The notes beneath the pieces were generated by a model. The model saw only the letters and a program-made list of their open reading frames with translations. It did no database searches and was not told where the DNA came from. Below are positions 7,506-15,752 of a stretch of DNA of 61,177 nt, one piece after another. This DNA comes from Fibrobacteria bacterium. Its GTDB lineage: Bacteria > Fibrobacterota > Fibrobacteria > UBA11236. Position numbers and translations under genes: made by a program. The stretch lies in contig JAJNBB010000005.1 of the NCBI GenBank assembly GCA_021155885.1, positions 1 through 61,177 of the forward strand. Direction: 5' to 3'. How positions within the stretch are numbered: the stretch's first letter is position 1; each line of letters starts with the position of its first letter.

Positions 7506-8288
7506 ATGCTAACCAAACGCCTCATCATCTGCCTCGACGTGCGCAACCGCATGGTGACGAAGGGCGTCAAGTTCCAGGGCAACGTGGACCTGGGCGATCC
7601 CGTGGAAATGGCCGCGCAGTATTACCGCGACGGCGTGGACGAGCTGGTGTTCTACGACATCATGGCGTCGGCCGAGGGGCGCCCGATCGACATCGGCATG
7701 GTGCGCGACGTGGCGAAGCACGTGTTCATTCCCTTCAGCGTGGGGGGCGGCATCCGCCACCTCGAGGACATGCGCGAAGTGCTGCTGGCGGGGGCCGAAA
7801 AGGTGAGCGTGAACTCGCTGGCCGTGAAGAATCCCGGCATCATCCGCGAAGGGGCGCGGGCGTTCGGCAACCAGTGCATCGTCCTGGGCATGGACGCGCG
7901 CCGGACGACGGATCCGAAATATCCCTCGGGCTATGAAGTGGTGATCCAGGGGGGGCGGACTCCCGTGGGCCTCGATGCCGTCGCATGGGCGCGGCAGGCC
8001 GAAGGCCTGGGCGCCGGCGAGATCTGCCTCAACAGCATCGACGCCGACGGCACGAAGGAAGGCTACGACCTCGAGCTGACCCGCAAGGTCTCCGAGGCCG
8101 TGGGAATCCCCGTGATCGCCTCGGGCGGCGCGGGTGTTCCCGGACATCTGGTGGATGTTCTCACTCTGGGGAAAGCCGACGCGGCGCTGGTCGCGAGCAT
8201 GGTCCACTACGGAACTTATTCCGTGGAGGGCATCAAGACGGCCATGGCGGCGGCGGGCCTGCCCGTGCGGGGCAAGCCCTCCTTGTAA
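7506..8288 (+). CDS. hisF: Imidazole glycerol phosphate synthase, cyclase subunit
   Basis: The TIM-barrel HisF joins ammonia from HisH with PRFAR to form imidazole glycerol phosphate and AICAR. The start at 7506 gives the typical N-terminus [12 protein letters not shown] with the catalytic Asp11; upstream in-frame codons only translate the repeat. The second catalytic Asp lies in [13 protein letters not shown] near 130. Phosphate-binding loops are SVGGGIR and SGGAG. The length of 260 is normal. Translation must start without an obvious ribosome-binding site because the repeat arm ends 6 bases upstream. Confidence 0.96.
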   Translation: MLTKRLIICLDVRNRMVTKGVKFQGNVDLGDPVEMAAQYYRDGVDELVFYDIMASAEGRPIDIGMVRDVAKHVFIPFSVGGGIRHLEDMREVLLAGAEKVSVNSLAVKNPGIIREGARAFGNQCIVLGMDARRTTDPKYPSGYEVVIQGGRTPVGLDAVAWARQAEGLGAGEICLNSIDADGTKEGYDLELTRKVSEAVGIPVIASGGAGVPGHLVDVLTLGKADAALVASMVHYGTYSVEGIKTAMAAAGLPVRGKPSL

Positions 8289-8301
8289 AGCCGTTCGGCC
8301 G

Positions 8302-9057
8302 TCAAGCGGCCGTCATGCCTCCGTCCACGGCCAGGTCCGTGCCGGTGATGAAACCGGCATCCCGCGAAGCCAGGAACGCCACCGCTCCCGCGATTTCCTC
8401 GTCGGTGCCGAAGCGTCCCATGGGCACGATTTTGGAGATCTCCCCGCGCAAGGCGTCCAGGCCCTCGGGCGGCAGTCCGATTTTGTGCAAGGCGGGCGTG
8501 TCCACCGGACCGGGACTCATGGAGTTGACGCGTATGCCGCGCGGCGCGAGTTCGACGGCCAGGGAACGAACCATGGCCAGAAGCGCGCCCTTCGTCCCCG
8601 TGTAGGGCCCTTGGTTGGGCAGCCCGACGTAGGCGATGGTGGATCCGCAGAAGACCACGGAACTTCCCCGGCCCATGAGCGGCAGGATTTTTTGCAGCGT
8701 GAAGTATTGTCCTTTCACGTTGACGTCGAATTGCGCGTCGAAACTTTCCTCGTCGACGGCCTCGATGGGCCGGAAGTGAACGATGCCGGCGTTGAGGAAG
8801 GCGAAATCCAGCTTTTCGAAGCGATGCTTGAGTTCGGCGGCGACCCGGTCCGCGTCAGTCAACGACCGCAGGTCGGCGCGCAGGACAACGACGTCGCCGG
8901 GAAGCTCCTTGCGCGCGGCTTCGAGCGTTACGGGATTCTGGCCGGTTACCACCAGCGCGTAGCCGAGCGCGTGCAGGCGCTTGGCGGTAGCCAAGCCGAT
9001 CCCGGTGGTGCCGCCGGTTATGAGGGCGACGGGTTTGGCGTTGGAAGCGGAAGTCAT
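8302..9057 (-). CDS. SDR-family NAD(P)-dependent oxidoreductase
   Basis: 251 residues of a classical short-chain dehydrogenase. The cofactor motif TGGTTGIG is near 15-22, NAG near 90 (FLNAGIVHF) and the active-site Tyr and Lys in YTGTKGA near 151-157. The tail GTDLAVDGGMTAA is typical. It ends 13 bases from the convergent hisF stop. It is the last gene of a minus-strand set of three NAD(P)-binding proteins (with the genes starting at 10026 and 10804) that is divergent from a TetR regulator. Substrate unknown. Confidence 0.88.
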   Translation of the reverse strand: MTSASNAKPVALITGGTTGIGLATAKRLHALGYALVVTGQNPVTLEAARKELPGDVVVLRADLRSLTDADRVAAELKHRFEKLDFAFLNAGIVHFRPIEAVDEESFDAQFDVNVKGQYFTLQKILPLMGRGSSVVFCGSTIAYVGLPNQGPYTGTKGALLAMVRSLAVELAPRGIRVNSMSPGPVDTPALHKIGLPPEGLDALRGEISKIVPMGRFGTDEEIAGAVAFLASRDAGFITGTDLAVDGGMTAA

Positions 9058-9147
9058 GGGAAAACCTTTCGATGGAAGTGTGTGAAAATCGTGAGCGAAA
9101 ATTCCGGGAGGAGGGGCCGGTGATTAGCGCTTAAAAGGGCGCGCCTC

Positions 9148-10026
9148 TTAAGCCGTCACTCCCAGGGCCTTCATCATCCCGGGGAGATGCTGGGTGAGCC
9201 ATTCCTCGTACCCGCGCGGCTTGCGTCCCAGCAACTGCTCAGCCGTGCGCGTCCTGTGGAAAAACCCCGTGGCGATCCGGTCGAAGGCGCTGGTCATGAT
9301 CGAGGCGTACTCCGGGGGCGCCCCGTTTTCGACGAGGGCGCGCCGAAGCGCGTTGGTGTCGCCCTGGAAGAGCGTGATCTCGCGGTCGAGGTGCTTCGAA
9401 AGCATCTGGGCCAACTGTGCCGCCGTGAAGGAGTCCCCCGAGGTCAGGTCGTAGCGGCGTCCCGCATGGCCTTCCTCCATCAACGCCTTGAAGGCCACCG
9501 CGGCGACATCGGAGGGGTCGATCACGGTGATGGCGCCCTCTCCACCCCCCTCGATCAGAACGCCGCTCTGGAAGACGGAGGGCCACACCATGGGCGTAAA
9601 GTTCATGAAGCGGGTGGGTCGCAGAACGGTCCACTCGACCCCCATGGAGGCGACGAGATTTTCGTGCTTGCCGTGAACGTGGAAGTGAGCGTCGTGATCG
9701 CCTTCCGCCGCGCCGTAATTGGAGAGGTAGACGATGCGCTTCACCCCCGCCTTCATCGCCGCGTCGAATGCATTGCGTTCCAGCGTCTCCGTCGTCTGGA
9801 TCGGGGGAGAGAGAATGAAGGCGCGTTCGACTCCCTGGAACGCCTGCGTCAGGGTTTCGGGCCGGGCGAGATCGCCGAGTACGGGCTCCGCCAGCGCGGG
9901 GAGGCCCTTCGCCTTTTCGAGGCTGCGCACGAGCGCGCGAAAGGAGATGCCGGCCGCGTCGAGCAAGTTGACGAGCTCGGAACCCACGTTTCCCGTGGGT
10001 CCGATGATGAGAATATTCGAGGACAT
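9148..10026 (-). CDS. NmrA-like / atypical SDR NAD(P)-binding protein
   Basis: 292 residues. The N-terminal Rossmann motif GPTGNVGSELV is near residues 8-18, followed by LVRSLEKA and LGDLARPETL, typical of NmrA and quinone-oxidoreductase-2 relatives that sense or use NADP. There is no YxxxK catalytic pair. The ATG at 10026 has an AGGAAAG site upstream and lies 28 bases after the stop of the preceding SDR gene, so the three genes are likely one operon. It may reduce quinones or act as a redox sensor; the sequence does not decide. Confidence 0.8.
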   Translation of the reverse strand: MSSNILIIGPTGNVGSELVNLLDAAGISFRALVRSLEKAKGLPALAEPVLGDLARPETLTQAFQGVERAFILSPPIQTTETLERNAFDAAMKAGVKRIVYLSNYGAAEGDHDAHFHVHGKHENLVASMGVEWTVLRPTRFMNFTPMVWPSVFQSGVLIEGGGEGAITVIDPSDVAAVAFKALMEEGHAGRRYDLTSGDSFTAAQLAQMLSKHLDREITLFQGDTNALRRALVENGAPPEYASIMTSAFDRIATGFFHRTRTAEQLLGRKPRGYEEWLTQHLPGMMKALGVTA

Positions 10027-10054
10027 GGTTCTTTCCTTTTGTTCGGGGTTTCGG

Positions 10055-10804
10055 TTAAAACGCGGTGGCCATGCCGCCATCGACGTCGACGACGGTTCCA
10101 TTGACGAAGCGGGCCGCGGGAGAAGCGAGGAAGGCGGCGACCTCGGCGACCTCCTCCGGGGTCCCCATGCGGCCGACCGGGATTTTCTGGGGCATCAGGG
10201 CGCGAAACCCCGCGCCCACCTCCTCCGGCAGACCGAGCTTCGCGAAGGCGGGCGTGTCGATGGGGCCGGGCTTGATCGCGTTGACTCGGATGCCCTTCGG
10301 CGCCAGTTCGGCGGCCAGCGGCGGAACGAGCGCCGCGGTGGCTCCCTTGGAAGCGGTCGCGACGGCGTAGTTGGGAGCGCCCTTAGCGATCCCGACGGCC
10401 GTCGTCAGCAAGACGGAGCCCCCGTTCGGGATCAGCGGCAGGACCTTTTGCAACGTGAAAAGCGCACCCTTGACGTTGACGCCGAAGATTTCATCGAAGA
10501 AGGCCTCGTCGAGGGCTTCGAGCGGCGCCATGCGGGAGACGCCGGCGTTCAGGTAGACGAAGTCGACCCGTCCGAAACGTTGCTTGAGTTCGTCCGCCAC
10601 GCGCGCCGCGTCTTCCGGCGAGCGGGCGTCGGCGGGAAGCACGACCACGCCGGAAGGAAGGGTGTTGCGCGCTTTCTCCAGGGTATCGGGATCGCGGCCT
10701 GTCACCAGGACGTTCCAGCCGCGCGCGTGCAGAAGCTTTGCCGTGGCGTGGCCGATGCCGGTGGTGCCGCCGGTGATGAGGGCGACGGGAGAATTCGTTG
10801 TCAT
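10055..10804 (-). CDS. SDR-family NAD(P)-dependent oxidoreductase
   Basis: 249 residues with the same plan as the SDR at 8302 (shared TGGTTGIG, VLPLI and DVDGGMA motifs), so the two are probable paralogues. The NAG motif is in YLNAGVSRM. At the active-site position the sequence is VATASKGATAAL: the expected Tyr of YxxxK aligns with Ala while the Lys remains. This matters because Tyr is the catalytic acid of the family; catalysis may be altered or the alignment may shift by a few residues. First gene of the operon divergent from the TetR gene. Confidence 0.84.
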   Translation of the reverse strand: MTTNSPVALITGGTTGIGHATAKLLHARGWNVLVTGRDPDTLEKARNTLPSGVVVLPADARSPEDAARVADELKQRFGRVDFVYLNAGVSRMAPLEALDEAFFDEIFGVNVKGALFTLQKVLPLIPNGGSVLLTTAVGIAKGAPNYAVATASKGATAALVPPLAAELAPKGIRVNAIKPGPIDTPAFAKLGLPEEVGAGFRALMPQKIPVGRMGTPEEVAEVAAFLASPAARFVNGTVVDVDGGMATAF

Positions 10805-10834
10805 GAGGATTCGCTTTCCGGCCCGATAGGCCTA

Positions 10835-10858
10835 TTTAAATAGTGAACGCTAAATAAA
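10835..10858. promoter_or_regulatory. Candidate TetR operator (24-bp inverted repeat)
   Basis: The site reads TTTA-N2-TAG-N-G-N2-C-N-CTA-N2-TAAA and is symmetric over 16 of 24 positions, in an AT-rich island of the divergent SDR/tetR intergenic region. It is 30 bases from the SDR start and 47 from the tetR start, as expected for a TetR repressor that controls its own gene and the divergent operon. Inference from position and symmetry. Confidence 0.5.
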
Positions 10859-10905
10859 TATCCCCGGCAATGGTCCGTCAAGGTTTTTTTAGCTTTCAGT
10901 AAAGA

Positions 10906-11580
10906 ATGCCCGTGAAAACGTCCCAAAACGAATCAGCTTCGCCCCGCCGCGGCCGGCCGCGGGCCTTCGACCGCGATGCCGCCCTGCGCAGCGCCGTCAG
11001 GCTGTTCTGGGAGAAGGGCTATGACGGAACGTCGCTGCAGGATCTGCAGGCGGCGATGGAAGGCATCAAGGCCCCCAGTTTTTACGCGGCCTTCGGGTCG
11101 AAGGAAAAACTGTTCCGCGAGGCCGTGGAACAGTACTATCGCGAGCGCGGGAACCGCACGCGCCTCGCGCTTGAAACCGCGCCGACGGCGCGCGCCGCCT
11201 TCGAAGCCCTGCTGCGGGAGGCGGTGGAAACCTTCAGCGAACCCGACACGCCGCACGGATGCCTGATTATGTCGGGAACGCAAATTTGCAGCAGCGCGGG
11301 CGCGCGTGAACGCCTGGACCGCTTGCGCCGCAATACGACCTCCATACTGCGAAAGCGCCTGGAGCGCGGGGTGGAAAGCGGAGAACTTTCCGACGGTGCG
11401 GACCTGGATGCGGTTGCGGCCTTCTACTTCACCTTCCTGCAGGGGCTAGCGCACCGCGCTCGCGACGGCGCGTCGCGAAAGGAACTGGAAGCGGCGGTGT
11501 CGGGCGCGCTGGCGGCCTGGGATCCCCTAGTCTCTAGCCGGCCGACCAAACCGCCAGTTCGTACCCGTCGGGATCGGTGA
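10906..11580 (+). CDS. TetR/AcrR-family transcriptional regulator
   Basis: 224 residues. The N-terminal DNA-binding domain begins with RRGRPRAFDRDAALRSA and has the helix-turn-helix TSLQDLQAAMEGIKAPSFYAAFGSKEKLF near residues 43-72. The ligand-binding part contains HGCLIMSGTQIC, seen in the AefR-like TetR_C subgroup. It is divergent from the oxidoreductase operon and presumably represses it through the 24-bp site between them. Its last 47 bases overlap the 3' end of the convergent VOC gene. Confidence 0.88.
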   Translation: MPVKTSQNESASPRRGRPRAFDRDAALRSAVRLFWEKGYDGTSLQDLQAAMEGIKAPSFYAAFGSKEKLFREAVEQYYRERGNRTRLALETAPTARAAFEALLREAVETFSEPDTPHGCLIMSGTQICSSAGARERLDRLRRNTTSILRKRLERGVESGELSDGADLDAVAAFYFTFLQGLAHRARDGASRKELEAAVSGALAAWDPLVSSRPTKPPVRTRRDR

Positions 11581-11887
11581 AGTGGAATCGCCGTCCTCCG
11601 GGGAATGAGAAGATCGCCTTGACGATCGGAGCGCCGAGGCCTTCCAGCCGTTTCTGCGTCCCCTCCAGGTCATCGGCGTAGAGGATCACCAGCGGCCCGC
11701 CGGGCCGCACCGCGCCCAACGTGGTGAAGCCCCCGGTGATGCGGCCATCATTGAACTCGCAGTATTCCGGTCCGAAGTCCGTGAAACTCCAGCCGAACGC
11801 CTCCCCATAAAACTTCTTCGCGCGTTCGATGTCCTTGACGTTGAATTCGATGTTGTCGATGCGGCGATCCATGGCTTTGGCTCCCAT
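11534..11887 (-). CDS. VOC-family protein (glyoxalase/bleomycin-resistance fold)
   Basis: 117 residues forming two beta-alpha-beta-beta-beta units: DNIEFNVKDIERAKKFYGEAFGW at the start and PGGRRFHFTDPDGYELAVW at the end, which are standard landmarks of the fold. Possible metal ligands are few (a Glu in EYCEF and a Glu in GYELAV), so it may bind a substrate without metal. A GGGGG ribosome-binding site lies 6 bases before the ATG. It overlaps the convergent tetR 3' end by 47 bases. Specific role unknown. Confidence 0.82.
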   Translation of the reverse strand: MGAKAMDRRIDNIEFNVKDIERAKKFYGEAFGWSFTDFGPEYCEFNDGRITGGFTTLGAVRPGGPLVILYADDLEGTQKRLEGLGAPIVKAIFSFPGGRRFHFTDPDGYELAVWSAG

Positions 11888-12029
11888 ATGCGTCCCCCGA
11901 AAGTGATGCCTTAAAGTTATCCCGTTTCATCCGATTTCACAGTTGTCCGCGGAAATCCGGAAAATCCATAACTTTCGAAATGGCATGGCCCTTGCGTTTC
12001 CGGATTCCATGAACAGGGCCTCGGAACGC

Positions 12030-12045
12030 TATCATAATTATGATA
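12030..12045. promoter_or_regulatory. Perfect 16-bp palindromic operator of the toxin-antitoxin module
   Basis: TATCATAATTATGATA is a perfect palindrome 30 bases before the antitoxin start, followed 5 bases later by another ATGATA half-site (12051-12056). Phd/YefM antitoxins bind such palindromes to repress their own operon, and an extra half-site would suit cooperative binding. It lies in an AT-rich patch that probably also holds the -10 element. Confidence 0.65.
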
Positions 12046-12075
12046 TTTTGATGATACCCTTTCCCGGAGGTTCTT

Positions 12076-12438
12076 ATGGCCCGTCCGCGTTCCCGTCATT
12101 CACATCGCGTCATCCCCCATCCTCTCGTGCCCATGCAAATCCGTCCCATATCCGACTTGCGCAACAAATCGCAGGAGATTTCCGAGTTGGCCCAAAAGTC
12201 GAACCTGCCCGTCTTCATCACCAAAAATGGCCGGGAGGACATGGTCGTGCTTTCGATGGCAGCCTGGGAGGACCTATATGTGTACCCGCTGCTTCTCGAA
12301 GCCGAGCTCGACGAAGCCATGGGGGACAAGGGGCGTCCGGTCGAAGAGGTGATGAATGACTTCGACCGAAGGTTCGGGTTCGGAAAGTACGAAAGGAAGA
12401 CTCCGCCTCCGGCGGCGCGCAGAGCTCCACGTAAATAG
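12076..12438 (+). CDS. Phd/YefM-family antitoxin
   Basis: The core MQIRPISDLRNKSQEISELAQ (from residue 20) and LPVFITKNGREDMVVLSMAAWE is the DNA-binding Phd/YefM domain. The C-terminal helix region (ELDEAMGDKGRPVEEVMNDF) would wrap around the toxin, and the end is basic. GGAGG is 5 bases before the ATG at 12076, so I keep the 19-residue N-terminal extension, although 12133 is an alternative. Its last 83 bases overlap the toxin gene in another frame. It should neutralise the ParE-like toxin and repress the operon. Confidence 0.85.
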   Translation: MARPRSRHSHRVIPHPLVPMQIRPISDLRNKSQEISELAQKSNLPVFITKNGREDMVVLSMAAWEDLYVYPLLLEAELDEAMGDKGRPVEEVMNDFDRRFGFGKYERKTPPPAARRAPRK

Positions 12439-12685
12439 AATAGGGGCTTATCTGGAGGGGCGCCGTCCTGCGGCCGCGGCTCATTTTCGGCAAAGATTTC
12501 TGGACTCTTGCGATCTATTGGTACGAATGCCTTTGCTGGGGCGGCCCGCGCATTCACAAGGCCTCCTGCGCAAGGGGTACCGATGCTTTGTCATGGACGA
12601 TCATGTCCTGTATTACAAGGTTCAGGGAAACGATGTGATTGTGTACGGCATCGTACACGGCCGCCAACGCCCGCCGGATGAGTAA
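12356..12685 (+). CDS. ParE/RelE-superfamily toxin
   Basis: 109 residues. The ParE-like core runs from about residue 16: RRAELHVNRIGAYLEG, then FRQRFLDSCDLLVRMPLLGRP, LLRKGYRCFVMDDHVLYYKV and the final VIVYGIVHGRQRP, matching the usual LHGARDP-type ending. The start overlaps the antitoxin by 83 bases, an unusually long overlap, but it is the only ATG in frame and follows GAGG; the first 15 residues lack family character. ParE toxins poison gyrase and RelE toxins cut mRNA; the sequence looks more ParE-like. Confidence 0.82.
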   Translation: MTSTEGSGSESTKGRLRLRRRAELHVNRIGAYLEGRRPAAAAHFRQRFLDSCDLLVRMPLLGRPAHSQGLLRKGYRCFVMDDHVLYYKVQGNDVIVYGIVHGRQRPPDE

Positions 12686-12717
12686 CGGGCGCGGAGCAGG
12701 GTAAAGGCGTCCGGCAT

Positions 12718-12768
12718 GGCGCCCGGGAAGCGGCGCCGGCGACCTGCGGAACCTGCGACCCGGGCGCC
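12718..12768. terminator. GC-rich inverted repeat after the toxin gene
   Basis: GGCGCCCGGG (12718-12727) is perfectly complementary to CCCGGGCGCC (12759-12768), with a 31-base loop. There is no T run, so it is either a non-canonical terminator or a structural element separating the toxin-antitoxin operon from prfB. Confidence 0.4.
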
Positions 12769-12799
12769 CAAAAGCCGTTTTCGACCCTTCCCTCTGTTC

Positions 12800-12809
12800 C
12801 TACCTTTCC
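12800..12809 (+). promoter_or_regulatory. Candidate -10/-7 element abutting prfB
   Basis: CTACCTTTCC ends 5 bases before the prfB ATG at 12815, leaving no space for a ribosome-binding site. If used, the mRNA would begin at or next to the AUG. Confidence 0.45.
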
Positions 12810-12814
12810 ACCCC

Positions 12815-13916
12815 ATGGAATCGATCAAGAAACTGCAGGACAGGGTCCTCAAGCTACGGGGGTATCTTTGACATCCCGGGCAAGGAAGAAGAACTCGCGC
12901 TTTTAGAACGTCAGGCCCAGGCCCAGGAATTCTGGGAGGACGCGGTCAAGGCCCAGAAGGTCCAGAAGCAGATCAAGGGCCTGAAGGACTGGATCGAGGG
13001 GTGGGCGTCGGTCCACCGCGAGGTCGAGGACGCCGCCGGGCTGGCCGAGATGGCCGCCGAGGAGAAGGACGAGGCGATGCTCGCCGAGATCGAGGCCTCC
13101 GCCGCGGCGCTGGACCAGCGTCTCACCGACATCGAACTGAAGAAAATGCTGAGCGGCGAGGACGACGCGCGTCCGGCCATTTTGTCGATCACCTCCGGCG
13201 CCGGCGGCACCGAGAGCCAGGACTGGACCCGCATGCTGTACGAGATGTACACGCGCTGGATGGTGAAGCGCGGGTTCAAGTACGAGGTGCTCGACCTGCA
13301 GGAGGGCGAAGAGGCCGGCATCAAGGGCGTGACTCTGGAAGTCCACGGCGAGTTCGCCTACGGGTACCTGAAGGCCGAGAACGGCGTGCACCGCCTGGTG
13401 CGCATCTCGCCCTTCGACGCGAACGCGCGGCGCCACACGTCCTTTTCCTCGGTCCACGTGTACCCGGAGCTCGAGGATATCGAGTTCGACATCGACGAGA
13501 AGGACATCAAGGTCGACACCTTCCGCGCCGGCGGCGCGGGCGGGCAGCACATCAACAAAACCGACTCCGCCGTGCGCATGACCCATATTCCGACCGGCAT
13601 CGTGGTGGCCTGCCAGGGCGAGCGCAGCCAGCACAAGAACCGCGCCAGCGCCATGAAGCTGCTGACCTCCCGCGTCTACCAGCACATCAAGGAGGAAGAG
13701 GAGGCCAAGCGCGACTCGAAGAAGGCCTCGAAGCTCAAGATCGAGTGGGGCAGCCAGATCCGTTCCTACGTGCTGCAGCCCTACAAGCTGGTCAAGGACG
13801 TGCGCACCGACTTCGAGACCTCCGACGCCGAGGGCGTGCTAGGCGGCAACCTCGACGGGTTCATCAATGCGTATTTGCTGGCCCTGGACGCGGAGAATCA
13901 GGAGAACAAGGGATAG
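12815..13916 (+). CDS. prfB: Peptide chain release factor 2, with programmed +1 frameshift
   Basis: RF2 recognises UGA and UAA and triggers release. The reading frame opens at 12815 with 18 codons, meets an in-frame TGA at 12869, and continues in the +1 frame from GAC at 12870 to 13916, for about 366 residues in total, close to the E. coli length. SPF, the stop-codon recognition tripeptide, lies in VRISPFDANA and the catalytic GGQ in AGGAGGQHINK. The frameshift window has the classical SD-like run, CTT slippery codon and TGA C, so RF2 should control its own synthesis. The part before the first internal ATG of the downstream frame (13050) would be missed by simple gene calling. Confidence 0.96.
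12858..12872 (+). promoter_or_regulatory. RF2 autoregulatory frameshift signal
   Basis: GGGGG-TAT-CTT-TGA-C: an internal Shine-Dalgarno-like run three bases before the CTT slippery codon, followed by the weak stop TGA C. It is almost identical to the E. coli prfB site. Low RF2 makes ribosomes pause at UGA and slip +1. Confidence 0.95.
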
Positions 13917-13959
13917 TGATTGGGACAGGTTGCTAAGCCTTCCTGGTCCGTTCCCTGTC

Positions 13960-14080
13960 GTTGTTGGTTGTTGGTTGTTGGCGAACGCGTCCGGTGGGGG
14001 TTTTTCCATTTTGGGCGCTGAAAGCCGGGTTTTTTGATTTTTTGCCTTTTCTGACAACCGACAACCAACAACCAACAACT
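13960..14080. repeat. GTTGTTGG-family inverted repeat between prfB and lysS
   Basis: The left arm (13960-13981) is three GTTGTTG units; the right arm (14053-14080) is CGACAACCAACAACC-type. The 70-base loop contains T-rich stretches, including one after a short GGC/GCC stem (14031-14042), that could end transcription. The right arm is followed directly by the CTAACTTCCC element of lysS. Confidence 0.8.
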
Positions 14081-14088
14081 CCCCTTTT

Positions 14089-14098
14089 CTAACTTCCC
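14089..14098 (+). promoter_or_regulatory. Candidate -10/-7 element before lysS
   Basis: CTAACTTCCC lies between the repeat arm and the ATG at 14107 with an 8-base gap and no Shine-Dalgarno sequence, so a leaderless message is possible. Confidence 0.4.
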
Positions 14099-14106
14099 CC
14101 GAATCC

Positions 14107-15606
14107 ATGCTTGAAATGAACGACCAGGTCGAGGCACGCCTCGAAACGCTGCGCCAATTGCGCGAAAAGGGAATCAATCCCTATCCTTACCGCTTTCCCC
14201 TGACGCACGATAGCGCCGCGCTGAAGGCGAACCAGGAGGCCCTGCTGGCCTCGGGCGAGACGGTGGCCTACGCGGGCCGCGTGATCCGCTATAACCTCAA
14301 GGGGAAGATCGCCTTCATCCATCTTAAGGACGGCTTCGGCCGCCTGCAGGCGATGATCCAGAAGGACGGCGTGGGCGAAGAAGGCTTCGAGCTCGTGAAG
14401 TCCATCGACATCGGCGACTGGGTGGGGGTGAAGGGCCCCGCGATCCTCACCAAGACCGGCGAGTTCAGCGTGCAGGCGAAGGAAGTCGAACTGCTGTCGA
14501 AGGCCGTGCGGCCGCTGCCGATCCCGAAGGAAAAGACCGACGAGCAGGGCAACAAGGTGATCTTCGACGAGTTCAAGGACGTCGAGACGCGGTATCGCCA
14601 GCGTTACGTCGACCTGGCCCTGAACGACTCCGTGCGCGCGACCTTCCTGAAGCGCTCCCGCATTTTGCAGGCGATCCGCGAATACCTGCTGACGCGCGGC
14701 TACCTCGAGGTCGAGACGCCCGTGCTGCAGGCCATTTACGGCGGCGCGAACGCGCGCCCCTTTTCGACGCACCATAACGCGCTCGATATCCCGCTTTTTC
14801 TGCGCGTGTCGAACGAGCTGTACCTCAAGCGCCTCATCGTGGGCGGTTTCCCGAAGGTGTTCGAGTTCGCGAAGGATTTCCGCAACGAGGGGATCGACCG
14901 CACCCACAACCCCGAGTTCACCTTGCTGGAGTTCTACGAGGCCTGGTCCGACTATAACGACATGATGACCCACTTCGAGAACCTGTACGCGACGGCGTGC
15001 GTCGCCGCCAACGGGTCGCCGAAGTTCACCTTCCAGGGCAAGGAGTTCGACCTGACTCCGCCGTGGCCGCGCATGACGGTCAAGGAAGCCCTGAAGAAGA
15101 TGGCCGGGATCGACGTAGACGCCCTGTCGGACGACCAGCTGAAGGCCGAGTGCGAGAAGCGCCAAGTCGAACTCAAGGGCAAGCTGTGGCTGCGCGGGCT
15201 CGCGATCAAGGGCCTGTTCGAGACCTGCTGCGAGCCGCACCTGGACGGGCCTGTGTTCATCACCGACCACCCGCGCGAGAGCACGCCGCTGTGCAAGGTG
15301 CACCGCGACGATCCGGCCCTGGTGGAGCAGTTCGAGCCGTATATCAACGGCTGGGAAGTCGGCAACGCCTACTCCGAGCTGAACGATCCGATCGCCCAGC
15401 GCCGGCTGCTCGAGGAGCAGGTGGAGCGCGGCCGCGGCGGCGAGGACGAGACCCATCCGCTCGACGAGGACTTCCTCCGCGCGCTGGAATACGGCATGCC
15501 GCCCACGGGCGGCGTGGGCATCGGCATCGACCGCATGATCATGCTGCTGACGGACAGCCCCACGATCAAGGACGTGCTGTTGTTTCCGTTGATGCGCCCC
15601 GAATGA
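14107..15606 (+). CDS. lysS: Lysyl-tRNA synthetase, class II
   Basis: 499 residues, normal for LysRS. An N-terminal OB-fold anticodon-binding domain (about 55-150; [20 protein letters not shown]) precedes the class II catalytic core: motif 2 in [15 protein letters not shown] near 258-272 and motif 3 in [13 protein letters not shown] near 470-482. It charges tRNA-Lys in the cytoplasm. The start [11 protein letters not shown] is short but standard. It probably forms its own transcription unit because a repeat and a promoter-like element precede it. Confidence 0.97.
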   Translation: MLEMNDQVEARLETLRQLREKGINPYPYRFPLTHDSAALKANQEALLASGETVAYAGRVIRYNLKGKIAFIHLKDGFGRLQAMIQKDGVGEEGFELVKSIDIGDWVGVKGPAILTKTGEFSVQAKEVELLSKAVRPLPIPKEKTDEQGNKVIFDEFKDVETRYRQRYVDLALNDSVRATFLKRSRILQAIREYLLTRGYLEVETPVLQAIYGGANARPFSTHHNALDIPLFLRVSNELYLKRLIVGGFPKVFEFAKDFRNEGIDRTHNPEFTLLEFYEAWSDYNDMMTHFENLYATACVAANGSPKFTFQGKEFDLTPPWPRMTVKEALKKMAGIDVDALSDDQLKAECEKRQVELKGKLWLRGLAIKGLFETCCEPHLDGPVFITDHPRESTPLCKVHRDDPALVEQFEPYINGWEVGNAYSELNDPIAQRRLLEEQVERGRGGEDETHPLDEDFLRALEYGMPPTGGVGIGIDRMIMLLTDSPTIKDVLLFPLMRPE

Positions 15607-15626
15607 ATCACCGATTTATTCGGGGC

Positions 15627-15654
15627 GTAGGGGCAAATAATTATTTGCCCCTAC
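15627..15654. repeat. Perfect 28-bp palindrome, GTAGGGG family
   Basis: Halves GTAGGGGCAAATAA and its exact reverse complement join without a spacer, 21 bases after the lysS stop. The outer seven bases match those at 6681, whereas the inner seven differ but remain complementary. Confidence 0.9.
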
Positions 15655-15752
15655 ATCGGGCGCTGCCCGTTTCATCAACGGAAACATCTGGTCCCCGGAG
15701 GTCGATATTTGGAATTTGTGTCCCTGTTCGTTTTACCCATAACGGAGGTTCC

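Noticed and set aside
12815..13916. Broken prfB caused by a sequencing error or pseudogene
   Set aside because: The in-frame TGA has the exact context of the programmed RF2 frameshift and both parts are intact.
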